Assembly: GCA_009599575.1 (NCBI GenBank)
Contig: VWND01000078.1
Coordinates: 558,001-622,000, forward strand
Reading direction: 5' to 3'
Length of the DNA: 64,000 nt
Source of the DNA: Blumeriella jaapii
Taxonomy: Eukaryota; Ascomycota; Leotiomycetes; Helotiales; Drepanopezizaceae
Shown: positions 1 to 11,700 of the stretch, piece after piece
How the letters are laid out: the number at the start of each line of letters is the position of its first letter
Position numbering within the stretch: the stretch's first letter is position 1
Notes under the pieces: generated by a model
What the model saw: only the letters and a program-made list of their open reading frames with translations
Databases searched by the model: none
What the model was told of the DNA's origin: nothing
Program-made: the position numbers and the translations under genes

Positions 1-3000
1 GACCAGAATCACAATCGCGGTAAGCTCAACACCCATCACAATCATTGCCCACTTCTTTTGCTTCTTTCCGAACTCGTAGAACTCGTTCCCGCTATACATT
101 GCCATGAAACAGTCCAGCATACCGAGGGAGTACAGAATCAGGAGGGGAGGGAAGATGGCGCAGACAGTAAGGGCGGCCCAAGAAATCTTGCTCTTCCGTG
201 CTAGAAGGCTTGAATTGTTGTAGTAATTAACACCTTGTCGTCCTTTTCGTGTGGCCAATCGAGGGGGCTCGTATACATGCCGGCGTGCCAGTCTCTCACT
301 CTCGTCGGCTGAGAATGTTGTTCGAGAGCTATTGAAGCCATCGGCCTTTGCTCTCTCTTTGAATTCGAATAGGCGTGAGACAGGGTACAGGTTTTCCCAC
401 GTTGTATGCTGAAGTGGAGCAAGCGGAGAGCGATATACGAATTCGTTTGGGCCGACGTATGGGCTATGGTTGTTCGAGCTGATCGGGGTAGATGGTTGTC
501 GGTCTGCAACCAGGGAGAGTGGGCGTAGAGACTTGCTTTCATGGGTCTTTGATGCGATGCGCTTTCCTGCGGACTTTGCAGTACCGTCATATTGGGAAGA
601 ACCATTGCGATGTTGACCTGACACCGCTCGCAGACCTTGGTAGAGGGCGCCTGGAGGCCGACGAGCAGATGCGGGCTCGATTCTGGTTGGGATGACGGGT
701 CTCTTCTTGCCAATTGCCTGTGGAGCCTCAACACCCTGCTTCTCATCTTGAGGCACATCATGGAAAGGCATGTTGTCTTCCAAAGAGCGCGAATTTGCCG
801 ATGTCATGTGAAGCTCGCTGCTACTCAAATCAGGCATTGTGTCGTCATGGGCCTGATTCACCACATACGCATACGAATTGGGCCGATCCTGGTTTCTGTC
901 CCTACCTTGGAAAGGAAACGGGTGGATTTGGGTACTGACAGAGGGGCCAGTCTGGCGGTAGCTATTTGTCCACTCCGAATGTGAGCCCTGGCCAACCTTG
1001 TTCAACTTACTGCTCTCTTCTTTCTGCGTAGATCGATTCGGCGTTAAGAGACTGCGGAGAATACCCTTGGGTCTGGGTACTTGTGTGACGTCCGGTGGAG
1101 ATGAGTTGAATGGATGCTTATGACTCTCTGGAAGCGGCGATGGACTTCGGAAGTAGATCGGATTTTGTGGCTGACGAAGCCTCATGGAGTCGGCAAGATA
1201 TCCGTTAACCTTGTGCTCATGGAATACCGGCATGAGAACTGGCACCTTCGTCTTGAGCTTCTTCACATCTCGCTGACGGTAATCGCCAGAGTACTGGATT
1301 GAACCCGGGTGCTGTGTGATTCTGTCTGTTGAGCCAAACTCTTCGAGCTCTTCGGTTTGCATGCTCGAAGTTCCGGCATCAGAAGTGTTCGCAATGCTAC
1401 TACCTACTCGATGAAAGTCGCCTCCCAGCATGCCAAAATCCTTCCCATCGTCATATAAAGGCCCCCCGAACGCGCTCTCGCCGACGGTCTCCCAGTCGTT
1501 GACATCACTTTCAGGAGTAGAGCGTCTCTTGCTTGCTTTTTGGGCATCAGCAGAAGATGGATTGGGCGGGGTCACGGGATTAGCGCCATTCTTAGTGATC
1601 GGAATGCGAATACCTTGACGGGAGTTGATCCAGTCGGAAGGAATAGCACTTTCATCGTAGAAGTCCTTGCCTTGCTTATCCACGTTGTGTGCACCTCCAT
1701 AATGATCCCCCGTATGTGCATGATCATCGGTCTTGCTGTTCTGACTTCCAGTGTGCTTCACCAGGCTCTGGCTCGCGTGGGTTTTGCCATAGTTGATAAT
1801 TGCACCAAAGTCCATCAGCGAGGATGAAACACTATCCACACTGTACACGCTGTAGCCGCTTGCACGCCTTAACGCCTCGCTGACTTCTCGTTCGAGAGGC
1901 TTTCTGGCATAACTGTGTCCGTCATCGTAGACACAGTGACCCGGATCTGCACGCAGTAGCGAATTTCTGGCTTGATTATACCGGTAGGGGTTTATGTGAC
2001 TGATGTGTGGGAGGCTTGCTAGAGTGGAGTTTGCGGCATCTGATGTAGACACGTCGGCCCACAGACCGTTGTCGTCTTTGGTGTTTCCTCCGGCCTTTTG
2101 AGCGCACTTGGCGCCCTGATTTCCGTGCTGAGCTTCATAGGACGACGAGTTAGGCACCACGTTGTCCGAATTCTCAGCTTGAGAATTTTGAGGATAGGGA
2201 CCGCCACCTCGTTTGTCCGACTTTCGCTGCTTTGGAATCTTGAGTCCAGGCGGACCATTTATCGGCGAGCTAGGCGACCGACCTTGGTTTCGGATCTGGG
2301 ATCCAAAGTGATTCCGGCTACGGCCTGAGACTCCCTGCCTCTCTTCTACATCGATGACCTCTCCATCCCGAGCCTCAGAGCCAACATAGTGCTGAACAAT
2401 GTTGCCAATCGTACTTCCTTCTGGCATCGAGATATTGGTGGATGAGCTCGCAAGCCTCGATGACTTGTAGAACTGCGTGCCTACTGGAGGCGGTGGAGAG
2501 GAAGGCGGCAATGTTCCCGGCTCATAACTCAAGAGAATGCGGCGGCCGGTTTCTCTGTAGCTCGAGCTACCTATGCCACCTGCGCCATAGTTGCCGCCCT
2601 GGGTTCCCGAAGGATAGTGGCTCGAGTGGTAAATTGAATCGTTTTCTACGTAGTAGATGTCTTGAGGGCCCTCGTCCATCGGTAACGATCTCGCGTCATG
2701 ATCGAATATGCCATCCTGACGATCTTGCGGCCAGTGAGAGGGGGACGGGGATGTGATGGAGGTGATGGCATTCTTCAAGCTACTCAGCATCGAGGGCTTT
2801 CGCTCTGGCAAGCTAGGCTCGAGTGGTGTTGCCAGGCGTGCAACCGCAAGATTATCTTGGTCAGCAGTGAGATTTTGGCCTCTCTTATAACTTCTGCTTC
2901 TGGGTAGCAGCGCACGATATGGTACCAACGGCAGGTTCTCTTGGAACAAAGCCTCATCGGGTCGCTTGGAGGGATCTAGATCTTGTAGAGCAATCGAGGC

Positions 3001-3345
3001 TTCCTCATCTGCAGCAGTAGATTGGCTCGAAAAGGCGCGGAGCCCAATTCTCGCGTTTCCAGAGGTAATGGACGAGTATGCAGTAGGTAAATCGTTGAAC
3101 ACAGCTCTGACTGGTGTTTCCTTGCGCTTCCCAATTGATTGAGCGGAGTCTGGAGATCGTATGATCATCGACTCAGAGCCTGAAAGGTCCTCATGCTTTC
3201 GAAATGGGTTTGTAGACTTGCGGCGAATATCAGAAGAGCCCGGGGTGCTGGTACCGCTACTGAGAGGGGTCTTTCCAGCAAGCGGAGATGTTGCTTCTTG
3301 TGGAGGGTCATCACAGACGCGTCCCGAGGGGTTCTCGTAATTCAT
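1..3345 (-). CDS. Large disordered protein with C-terminal membrane segments (partial)
   Basis: A single uninterrupted minus-strand frame starts at the ATG at 3345-3343 and is still open at base 1, so at least 1115 residues are present and the C-terminus is outside the window. I checked the frame at more than fifteen places without finding a stop. About the first 1030 residues are rich in Ser, Pro, Gly, Asn and charged residues, with no recognisable fold, so they are probably disordered. Near the window edge the protein becomes hydrophobic. One membrane segment (around ALTVCAIFPPLLILYSLG) is followed by a charged loop (FGKKQKKW) and the start of a second segment. The layout suggests a membrane-anchored protein with a long cytosolic N-terminal tail. 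I do not recognise the family and assign no function. It is divergent from the F-box gene at 4789. Confidence 0.8.
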   Translation of the reverse strand, partial: MNYENPSGRVCDDPPQEATSPLAGKTPLSSGTSTPGSSDIRRKSTNPFRKHEDLSGSESMIIRSPDSAQSIGKRKETPVRAVFNDLPTAYSSITSGNARIGLRAFSSQSTAADEEASIALQDLDPSKRPDEALFQENLPLVPYRALLPRSRSYKRGQNLTADQDNLAVARLATPLEPSLPERKPSMLSSLKNAITSITSPSPSHWPQDRQDGIFDHDARSLPMDEGPQDIYYVENDSIYHSSHYPSGTQGGNYGAGGIGSSSYRETGRRILLSYEPGTLPPSSPPPPVGTQFYKSSRLASSSTNISMPEGSTIGNIVQHYVGSEARDGEVIDVEERQGVSGRSRNHFGSQIRNQGRSPSSPINGPPGLKIPKQRKSDKRGGGPYPQNSQAENSDNVVPNSSSYEAQHGNQGAKCAQKAGGNTKDDNGLWADVSTSDAANSTLASLPHISHINPYRYNQARNSLLRADPGHCVYDDGHSYARKPLEREVSEALRRASGYSVYSVDSVSSSLMDFGAIINYGKTHASQSLVKHTGSQNSKTDDHAHTGDHYGGAHNVDKQGKDFYDESAIPSDWINSRQGIRIPITKNGANPVTPPNPSSADAQKASKRRSTPESDVNDWETVGESAFGGPLYDDGKDFGMLGGDFHRVGSSIANTSDAGTSSMQTEELEEFGSTDRITQHPGSIQYSGDYRQRDVKKLKTKVPVLMPVFHEHKVNGYLADSMRLRQPQNPIYFRSPSPLPESHKHPFNSSPPDVTQVPRPKGILRSLLTPNRSTQKEESSKLNKVGQGSHSEWTNSYRQTGPSVSTQIHPFPFQGRDRNQDRPNSYAYVVNQAHDDTMPDLSSSELHMTSANSRSLEDNMPFHDVPQDEKQGVEAPQAIGKKRPVIPTRIEPASARRPPGALYQGLRAVSGQHRNGSSQYDGTAKSAGKRIASKTHESKSLRPLSLVADRQPSTPISSNNHSPYVGPNEFVYRSPLAPLQHTTWENLYPVSRLFEFKERAKADGFNSSRTTFSADESERLARRHVYEPPRLATRKGRQGVNYYNNSSLLARKSKISWAALTVCAIFPPLLILYSLGMLDCFMAMYSGNEFYEFGKKQKKWAMIVMGVELTAIVILV

Positions 3346-4788
3346 TGTTAAGCATTGCCAGCCTTTCAATACAATTTAGATCTAGATCTAAGCAGACAGC
3401 GTCAGTTACATTACAGAGACGCGTCGGAAGCTCGAGCGACAAGTCTTTATGTCATTCGACAAAAGCGCGCAAGACTTACAAGGCAGTTTTGCATTCACAT
3501 CCACAGAGAGAGGATGACGGATCCAGAGGCACGCAGAAGAGACAGAGAATAGCAAGTGTAAGGTCACCGAGGAAGGACACAAGATGGCGTCGTAGACTGG
3601 CACGAACGAAAAGTGTTGAGGGTGAAAAGATTCGAGGGTGAAGGGTCGAGAGTGGTGGGTAGAGAGTGAAGAATCTCGAGAGTGAAGTGACGGAGTGTTG
3701 ATGGTCGTTGTTGACGTCGGCCTTGTATGGTTGGCTGCCTCCCAAGACGGACGTGCCAATTTCCAGCCAACCAAAACACCCGCTTTTCGCATGCAAAGAC
3801 CACCAACCCAAGTCCTCCCGACACAGTGAAGGCTTCTGTTACTCTCCAGGAGACGCTTAACAGGTGAGAACGGAGTACGACAAATCTCGAGTTGCCAAGA
3901 AGCATAAGTCACTCCGATGCCTGGGGTCCAGTCTTGCAGCACCACTTGAGGTGACTGAAGCCGGGTAGAATTGCAGCAAAGCATCGCTAAAAGGACGAAT
4001 GTAGTTCAAAGCCGACTCGAGAATAGCTTTTTGCAAAACAGAAACCGGAATGCAGAGAGGCAAGGCTTGTGGGAGACTTGGAGAAGGCTTTGAGGATGCA
4101 AGTAGCAAGACCAAGAGCGACGGCAAGATCAAGACCAAGATGAAGATGAAGATGAAGATCAAGAAGGAGAGCAAGCAAAGAAGTACTTAAATCAGAGCCA
4201 ATTTAGAAAAGGAAAGAGAACTTCAGCTACATGACAATTCAAGAGCACTGCAGCTTCCACCATGTCCGACAGCCGTCTACCGGCAAGCGCGGTCTACACA
4301 GCTCCCTATCCGTACGCATAGAAAGACTTTCTTTACTTACCTCACACCTAGATGAACATGCTTTACTGCATGTTATCTAGGTGAGTTAGGTCGTCCTACT
4401 TACCTCTTGAGGAGCTGTTCTTCTGCCGAGGAGCATCAGGGTACTGTACAGCAGGTGCAAGTTATCTGTGTCTCTTCGGATCACTCCCAGCTTGCTTTGC
4501 CTTTCCTTGAACAGGCCGCTCTGTGCTCCCTCTTCTCATCCAGACCGCATCTTTTCTCTTCCAGGGGCCAACCAACTCTGGAGATCTACTGTACCCATCA
4601 GGACCAACACAGAGCGGACGTCGAAGCAACGGGCTCGGCTGTTTTCGCTGGCTTGGCGGCCGCTCTCTAACCCCACACCCCACTTCGCTCCCCTCGTCCC
4701 CTGGTGATTTCGGCTGCAGCTGCAACTGTCAGACTGACTGATATTCATTCACTCCAATCCACAATCCACAGTGCTCTCCTTCTACAAC
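3346..4788. promoter_or_regulatory. Divergent promoter region between the membrane-protein and F-box genes
   Basis: This 1.44-kb stretch has no convincing gene. Bases 3600-3700 hold a degenerate repeat of GAGAGTG/GAGGGTGA units, and 4132-4165 an AAGATG-type tract. The candidate frames on the minus strand (3406-4178) overlap one another and have no domain-like composition, so they are more likely leader sequence of the minus-strand gene. A strong inverted repeat lies at 4345-4383 and is listed separately. Confidence 0.5.
4345..4383. repeat. Near-perfect inverted repeat (hairpin)
   Basis: The left arm (4345-4361, beginning CACCTAGATG) and right arm (4368-4383, ending ATCTAGGTG) are reverse complements apart from one bulged base. 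They are separated by a 6-base loop (TTTACT). The hairpin lies between two divergent genes. Its function is unknown. Confidence 0.75.
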
Positions 4789-7187
4789 ATGGCTACTTTG
4801 CATACCCTTCCTTCCGAGATCATTCTTCAGATAGCGAGACGTAAGTACGGCCCTGAAAGATCGCTGCTCAGATTCGCTCAACAAAGGATCACAGTTCTTG
4901 ATGCGCGGGATGTCGTTACATTGCAACACGTCAACCATAGATTCCTCAGCCTCGGCAGAGACGATGCACTGTGGCGCGAACAGTGCTTCAACAGTTCTTG
5001 CTTTCTCACGAGCCTGCACCATCGCCGCAACCTCTTGGCCTCCGAGGACAATCAAGAGTCTCGATTTCGCGATCTAGCGCTTGCTCTGGCCAGTGGCAAT
5101 GGACGGGGCGAGTCGAGACTGGTGGAGCCCCAGGCGGAGGCTCGCCATCTCAAAGCGTGTTCGAATGAACGAATCAGAATACTGGCAAACTGGGACCCTA
5201 GCTACCACGATGAGAAGGTCGACTGGTACTCGGAGTACATTGCGCGCAATGCTCCGATTTCTACCAGCTGGATGCAGCAGCCGCGTAACCGGGACAACAA
5301 TGACCGCGAGTACCTGGAAGTCCGGGGTATGGCTTTGTACACACCTGCAGGAGAGGATGATGCTACACTAGCAGTCGGCCCCCTTGATGACGGAAGTGTC
5401 TGTCTTTGGGATTTGAAGGGCACGAAGGGGAAGAAGGGGAGTATCGTGGCCAGGACCAAGTCTGGCCTTGTCATTGCGGACTCTACGCCCAAGGACGGAG
5501 ACAGCAAGCGCTCGAAGATGTTCAAGGATGGGGTGGTGGAATGCGTCAGTGTGGATCATGCATCGAAACGGGCCTACTTTGCAATACAGCGTGGTAGGTC
5601 TTGCATTCTCTCTCCTTCGTGCATGCTTCTCTAAATCGAAAGCTGTATTTTCGACCTTTTATCACACGTGCCTTCACAAGCGTGGTAATCCAAACGTGTT
5701 ATGCACTCTGGGAAGACCCAGAGCGCCTTGAAAATAGGAGTGGAGTTGCGGTTTACATTCATACACATCGAGTGACTCAAATTTTTTTTTTTTGCCACTG
5801 AGATTCTTGGGTTATTGCATCTCATTCTTTCTTCGACATTATTTTCAACGCTCATGGCTAATGGCAGATACCCAGGGCTTGTTGAAGTTGATTTGGAAAC
5901 CCTGTCCGTCGTCAGCCACGAGACGTTTCCCTTCTCAATCACCGCTCTTTCAGAAGCCAAATCTTCCATTCCTCTTACCGTGGGCACAGACCGTTCCCTT
6001 TACCTCCATGATCCTCGAGCTCGAAGGGCATCAAGACCGGCAGGCAGCAACTCAGATCGTCTAGATTCCTATGACGCCCTGTTTGATGTTGTCGATAGAT
6101 CAAAGAACTCAGACATCAGGACCCTTCTAAATCCAGAACCTAATCCCCTGTATACACATCTCAGTCATTCCAAGCCACTCAGCATCCTGCATCTTCCCAC
6201 TTCTGGAAGCGAGTGGGATGGTAACGGCGAAATTTATGTGGCGGGCAGATTTTCAAGCATTTTGAACTATGATAGGAGGTACTTCCCGAAACTAAAGGGG
6301 ACGATCCATTCTGGTGCAAGATTGGCGAGCATGGCATGTTTGCCGTACCCGTTTGCGTCCATGGAAAAAGATCTGGCTAGACGTGGCGAGCTTTCTACGG
6401 AACAGGTTTGGGTGAGACATCCATATTCTTTGGACAGCTTTGCCGTTATAAATTCAACAGCCTTTCATTCAAGTGCTGACGGCTCGAATCACAGGAATTC
6501 AAGAACCGTCCTGGCAAAACGCTCATTGCTTGCGGCGAGTATAATAGCAAAGGTTCTCTCGAGATGTATGGATTGTCACCAACTCCCAACTCCACAACCT
6601 CGTCTAGTCCTGCTGCTGGCAACTTTCACAACTCCGTTATGAAGAACCGACAGACATCGTCCAGTTCAAAACTCCTGTCGGTATCGAATCATGGAACGCG
6701 GATCGTGGTTTCTGATGGCGACGGCAATTTGAAATGGTTCGAAAGAGATGGATTTACTGAAGCGAGAAGGTGGAATATTGCTCACGGGTCAGTCGAGGCC
6801 CCTAGAGGCAGTAAGTATACACCGATCCCTGATTGTTGCCGCTGTCCTGATTGCGATGAAGTTTTTGGCACGCTGGGCGACAGCTACATGGATTCCGGTT
6901 CCGGAGACATTGTGGTCAAACTCTTGAACACCCACAACGGGCGAGAAGATAGAGTCGTCAACGAAGATGACCTAGTCTTGTGGACCGGAGAAAAGATAGG
7001 GCTGTTGAGCTTTACCACCAAACCCGGATTTACGGCCGAAAGCTTCGAAGCGCCTGGGAACAAAACCCCAGAAGAAGCCCGCATAGAAATGGCCGAGAAA
7101 ACTTATGCTGAAACCATGGGGCGCGCTCTGGAGGCCAATGCCAACGAGGTACGATGGATGCGTGGACTAGGACTCGGTACACTTTGA
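4789..7187 (+). CDS. F-box protein with a WD-like C-terminal region
   Basis: Three exons: 4789-5593, 5876-6411 and 6495-7187, giving 677 residues. The first intron (282 bp, GTAGGT...CAG) is long for this genome. The second is 83 bp (GTGAGA...CACAG). The N-terminus has an F-box signature (LPSEIIL near residue 7, then LQHVNHRFLSLG and an LWRE motif), which in the family binds Skp1 in SCF ubiquitin ligases. Later stretches such as DDGSVCLWDLKG and NGTRIVVSDGDGNLKWFE-like segments resemble WD-repeat blades, so substrate capture is likely but inferred. A perfect GTAAGT at 6811 inside exon 3, just before the cysteine cluster CCRCPDC, could be a facultative donor, although the frame stays open through it. 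The start is the ATG at 4789, since no in-frame upstream ATG precedes it. Confidence 0.8.
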
Positions 7188-9118
7188 GCTGCCTCCCTCC
7201 TGGTAGGATCTTTGGATAGACGACAGCCGGCTTGATTGCGTGGAACCGCACCCAATCTTGACAGCTCTGGTATGAGGCATTGGCACTGTAGGCGCGGGGG
7301 ATTGTCCATGAACCCCAGGGACCACTCTACGGCGTGTACATTGTTGAAAGACTGGCACACCTGGCTACCCACGGTCTTCTCTCCCATCCGGTGCCCATCC
7401 TCCCTTGGACAGGCGGGCAACATCCGTAGAATGAAACAAGGTATCTATAAACGCATCGTTCTGACTTGCTTTTGCCTGTGCTCCTGGATACCAATGAGAC
7501 ATCGAGAGGTCAGAAGGCCTCTCTGCGGTAGGGTGGCCAGCCGTGCACCACATGCATGCCGTGTCCTGTACCGCGCTGCTGGGTCTCTGAGGTCCATTGC
7601 CCAACCTTGTGAGTGAGTCGCCAGGAGAGATTGAATGATGGCTGCCACTGCCCGCGCGTTGTCTCATCCTCGGTTCAGACTCCGGCGTCGCTCGATGTCG
7701 GTCGAAGCGCGCGTCCAAGGCTGTTGTCGTCTGAGATGGGGGGTGAGAGGCCTTCAGTCCCGTACATCCACACATGACGGTACAGTAGGTACATACTGTG
7801 TACTGTACAGTAGGCACTGTACCGTACCGGGGATCCTTCCATGCAATGCTTGGGGCAATCCGAGGCGAGGCGGTGGGGAAAGACTTGATTCTTACCTTAA
7901 GCATTCATCGATTCACTGACAGCTGGCAGATCAGTCGTCAGCCCTGGGCCACAGCCTCGCGAGACGTGCCAGGAGCACGACCGTGCAGACGCGCGAGACG
8001 GGCAGTAGTTTTTCCCACTCCGGCAGGTCGGATGAAGATCGCAGGTGTCGAGGGCCCTTCACAGCTCCCAGCTCATCGCACACAGCTCACAGCTCACAGC
8101 ACACAGCTCACACACCGTCGTCCTACATACATATACTACTGTGCAGGACCGTATCCGCGACGAACAAGACCGCAAACCTTCGAACCTTTGGTCGCCGGCG
8201 TACGGTACTGTACCAGACAATGCGACAATGCGGCGCCGATGCTCGGCGCAGAGACTCGGGGAAGTCTAATTGCCTTCGCGATCTTCGCGATCGTCGCCCT
8301 ACGGTGTACGATGTGTACGATGTGTACGATGTGTACGATTGTACGATTGTACGATGTGTACGACGTATCTACAGTACCTGTACCGTACACACTGTACAGA
8401 TACAAACGGTACAATGCTGCACACGGTACTCCGCCAGTACCGTACCGTACGTCGAGTACACAGTACAGTACTTACTTACTGTACGTGCTCTTGCTGACCT
8501 GGCCGACCTACAGTACCTCCCTCCCTCCCCGTCGCCGTACCGCACACACAGTACCACTTCCGAGTCGAGGGATGTCCGAAATGTGCCCCTCGCTCTCGCA
8601 ACTCTCCCTCTAGGCATCGACGACCTACTGTATTGTACCATCACACTATACTGCACAGTCCGGTCCTGCATCTCTCGATCGCACGGAACGCGTCTGCTGG
8701 TCGACTCGCGTGTGCCAAGCGCTGGTAGCTCGAGGTGAGGCTGATGCGCTCTCCTATCATTGGACTGTGGCCGTCGACGGGCAGAAAGTCAGTGCCAACA
8801 GTAGCCGCTGTGTTGAGAGTCGCTCGTCATGGTCGGCTCCCAGCAATTTGGTACATCGTCGTGGGTCGCCGGGCATCCTGTGTGTCAACAGCCTCCTGTG
8901 CTTGACTGGCTGTCACTCCGCGTTGGCCTGTCCGTGAACAAAGTCTATCGAAACTCGAGACCGACACCTTGGTGGGCCTGGCTCACAGTGCTATCATCCC
9001 TCGACCCCGTTGTTGCTCGCTTGCTGGGGTTACTTACTTATTGCTCGATTCGGAAGCCCTCGGACGGTAACGATCTCGACTTGCATCTCTTCCTTTCCTT
9101 TCCCCGGCTGCTTTCTTC
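7188..9118. other. Gene-free stretch rich in GTAC palindromes
   Basis: No gene is supported. The stretch contains many short TGTAC/GTACAG motifs (7780-7825, 8200-8480), a CACAGCTCA repeat at 8086-8115 and the tandem array at 8304-8366. Long open frames on both strands at 7800-8740 reflect stop-poor repeat composition and show no family signature. Confidence 0.6.
8304..8366. repeat. Tandem GTGTACGAT array
   Basis: About six copies of a 7-9 bp unit (GTGTACGAT, shortening to TGTACGAT) run head to tail inside the wider GTAC-rich region. Confidence 0.85.
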
Positions 9119-10171
9119 ATGGCTGCTTCCTTTTGGCAGAGCTCGAGCCCAGAACGCAGCAGCAACCTCAGATCGTCTGCTCGACGCCGCGACCATGGCC
9201 CAACACATCCTTCGTTTGCCCCCCGACAACCCCAGGACGGGCAGCGATATCCTCTTCCTCCAAAGGAGCATCATCAGTACCAACCTCGCCCGCACTCAGG
9301 ATCCGCTCCACCACCAAACTTCGTCCAGCCTTCGCAGGCACCATGGTCGTCCCCAGCGCCAATGACCACCGCGGCCACTCCTCGCCAGGGAGACAACAGC
9401 AACGGCATAACCATGGAGCGTACTCCGTCCGGAAACGCCATAATGTCTGACACACCGCAATCTTACGAGCCCTCCTCCCTCCCCCCGGACCACCACACTC
9501 TGGACGAAGCCGACGCCGCCGCCGCCGACCTGGTCGAATCGGGCCTCACACGCCTCCCTTCGCATACGAAACACTCTCGGATCCTGCGTTCGCTCATCCA
9601 TTCTCAGTTACCGATCGACGATCTGGCACTCGCCAGCATCCTACACTCGACCAACCTGCTCTTCTTCTCGGGCGCGCTTTCAGGCAGAGTGCAATGGGAA
9701 TGGTCCTCTGCGCCACGCTACTCCACCGGGCTCATTGGCACCACCGCCCTGCGGCGCCGCTCGGATGGAAATGGATATGAATGCCTGATCGTATTGAGCG
9801 AGCCGATCCTCAGAGATGATCGCTACGACAGAAAGCTGCTGCTCAGTGCGTTCCTACACGAGTTGATCCATTGCTATCTCTTCGTTCGGTGCGGGTTCGA
9901 GGCGAGGAGGTGTGGCGGTCACACCAGCGGTTTTCACCGTATCGCTAGTGTGGTGGACCGCTGGGTTGGCGAGGGAACTCTGAGACTGGGCAGCATGAAA
10001 GCAGACCTACTGCATTTCCGAAAAGAGCAACAGCAGCTGCCCCTTGCGCTTGCAGAACCGAAAATAGAGGGCCACAGAGGGGAGAGATGGTATGAGACAT
10101 GTACTCCGATGCCCAGGGCGGAGACTATGTGGCTTGAGCCGGACGCGATGATGATGCCTTCCTATTACTAA
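9119..10171 (+). CDS. SprT-like zinc metalloprotease domain protein
   Basis: Intronless, 350 residues from the ATG at 9119. Later in-frame methionines (about residues 82, 100 and 110) are possible starts, because the first 130 residues are Pro/Ser/Gln-rich and disordered-looking. The C-terminal half carries a SprT-like fold. The zinc site is HELIH (residues 247-251), followed by a conserved CGGHTSGFH segment that would supply the third metal ligand. In the family (SPRTN/Wss1-like and smaller fungal relatives) such proteins cut proteins crosslinked to DNA or act in chromatin maintenance. Here no zinc-ribbon, SHP or PIP motif is visible, so the cellular role is open. The gene stands alone between repeat-rich intergenic regions. 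Confidence 0.8.
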   Translation: MAASFWQSSSPERSSNLRSSARRRDHGPTHPSFAPRQPQDGQRYPLPPKEHHQYQPRPHSGSAPPPNFVQPSQAPWSSPAPMTTAATPRQGDNSNGITMERTPSGNAIMSDTPQSYEPSSLPPDHHTLDEADAAAADLVESGLTRLPSHTKHSRILRSLIHSQLPIDDLALASILHSTNLLFFSGALSGRVQWEWSSAPRYSTGLIGTTALRRRSDGNGYECLIVLSEPILRDDRYDRKLLLSAFLHELIHCYLFVRCGFEARRCGGHTSGFHRIASVVDRWVGEGTLRLGSMKADLLHFRKEQQQLPLALAEPKIEGHRGERWYETCTPMPRAETMWLEPDAMMMPSYY

Positions 10172-11700
10172 TCGGTAACTCTTTCTTTTTTCTTGCTTTT
10201 CCGTTCGAGTTAATATTTCATCTTTACACGCGGCGTCTCGTAGCTGGCTTATTGAGCACGTGCGGCGAACGTCTTTTCTTGCCGCAGCATAGTGTGAGCG
10301 AGCAATTTTTGAGATAATAGGAGGCCTCATAGAAGGAAACGGAGGGAGGGCTCCGGAATTTGTGGCTTCCATGGCGTTTTCTGTTTACATGCGTCCCGCC
10401 CCTTAAAAGCTCCATGAAGAGCACTGGAGGCTTTCAGGCTTACCATTGTCTGCGAGAGGAAGCCCCGGAAGGGGAAATTTGCATTGGGACTTGGGTGATG
10501 AGCATTGTGCATTCCGAGGGGGGATTATGTCCACTTGTAGGCGTTTCGGCCTACGATACTTGCATGCATGCGTTTGGCGTGCTAGATTTAATGCACGTGG
10601 AAGGATGGAAAGAGTCTCCTTCGTGTCGACCTCTGTGGTGTTGTGCTCCGTGGTCAAGAGCTGAAAAGAAGGGCGGGTATATAGTATTCTCGATATAGGC
10701 AGGCATAAAGGTATCTAGGTCGAACTTGAAAAAAACAGGGCTTACGAGTCCGGGATGCTTTTACATTCTCTTTGAATCCCTCGTACGCAGCGAGCAGGGC
10801 GAGAAACCGAGGGTGGCACGTACGTATTTGGTGGCCCATCAATGAATGGTAGGTGTAAGGTACACACACATACTGTACAGTGCACAACAGACGAGCGAGC
10901 ATAATCATCACAAACAAATCAAACGCCGAGTGTCGCTTCCTCGCCCAACCAGCTCCCGTACAGTACTGTACCATCTCACCCAGGTATCTCAAGTACATAC
11001 AGTACAGTACAGTACTACTACTGTACCAGCAGCTATCCAGAAAGCAGGATTCCCGATACTGGACGTACTGTAGAACCGAAGAGGTGGGGTGGGGGGGGGG
11101 GGGGCACATCGAGAGGAGACGGGTGGAGTCATCACTCTGAGCCGTTATGGGAACCGGTCTACGGTACTGTGGGTAAGTACAGTACTGTACAGTACAGTAC
11201 ATCTATTGTTGTAGGTAGGTGGTGGTGGTGGTGGTGGTGGTGGTTGGAGGGAATGGGGACCTGCGATTTGCGTGGATGCATACGCAGCGAAGGAGTGCTT
11301 CTCGGAGGGGAGGGGAGAGGAGAGGAGAGGAGAATGAGGTCTGAGATTTTGAAGATGGAGAGAAAGAAGTGGGTGGTTTGAGGCTTGGGACATCACTGCT
11401 GTTCTGCGCTTGAAACCACACGCTTGCTACGTGTCGAACGTGCTATTCCATGGGATTGCTGTACACCAGTACTGGATGGACAACATGAAGGCAGACGGAA
11501 AAGGCTTCACAACATCCAAGACTTCGGAAAGTTAGACGATTCGGGCCATTAATAGCAATATCAGGGAAGACCAATAGCCATCACCTATTCTCAACTCCCA
11601 ACGCTATGAAGTCTTTTAGATCCAAGCCAACGCCAACGCCAGATCCAGCTCAGTTCCCATCCTCCGGGTCCATGTGCAAGAACGCCAATTCCCCGATGCC
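10172..11700. other. Gene-free stretch with G-run and GGT microsatellites
   Basis: No gene is supported. It contains GTAC-type palindromes (10868-11015, 11170-11205), a 14-base G run (11091-11104), a GGT/GTG microsatellite (11216-11244) and a GAGAG-rich tract near 11320. Confidence 0.55.
11216..11244. repeat. (GGT)n microsatellite
   Basis: About nine GGT units in a row are preceded by a GTAGGTAG stretch. Confidence 0.85.

Noticed and set aside
3406..3984. 192-codon minus-strand frame upstream of the large membrane-protein gene
   Set aside because: No family signature, and it overlaps frames in other registers. Position and composition fit leader sequence.
7798..8738. Two overlapping 250-270-codon frames
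   Set aside because: They cross the GTAC and CACAGCTCA repeats, share no domain and have repeat-driven composition.
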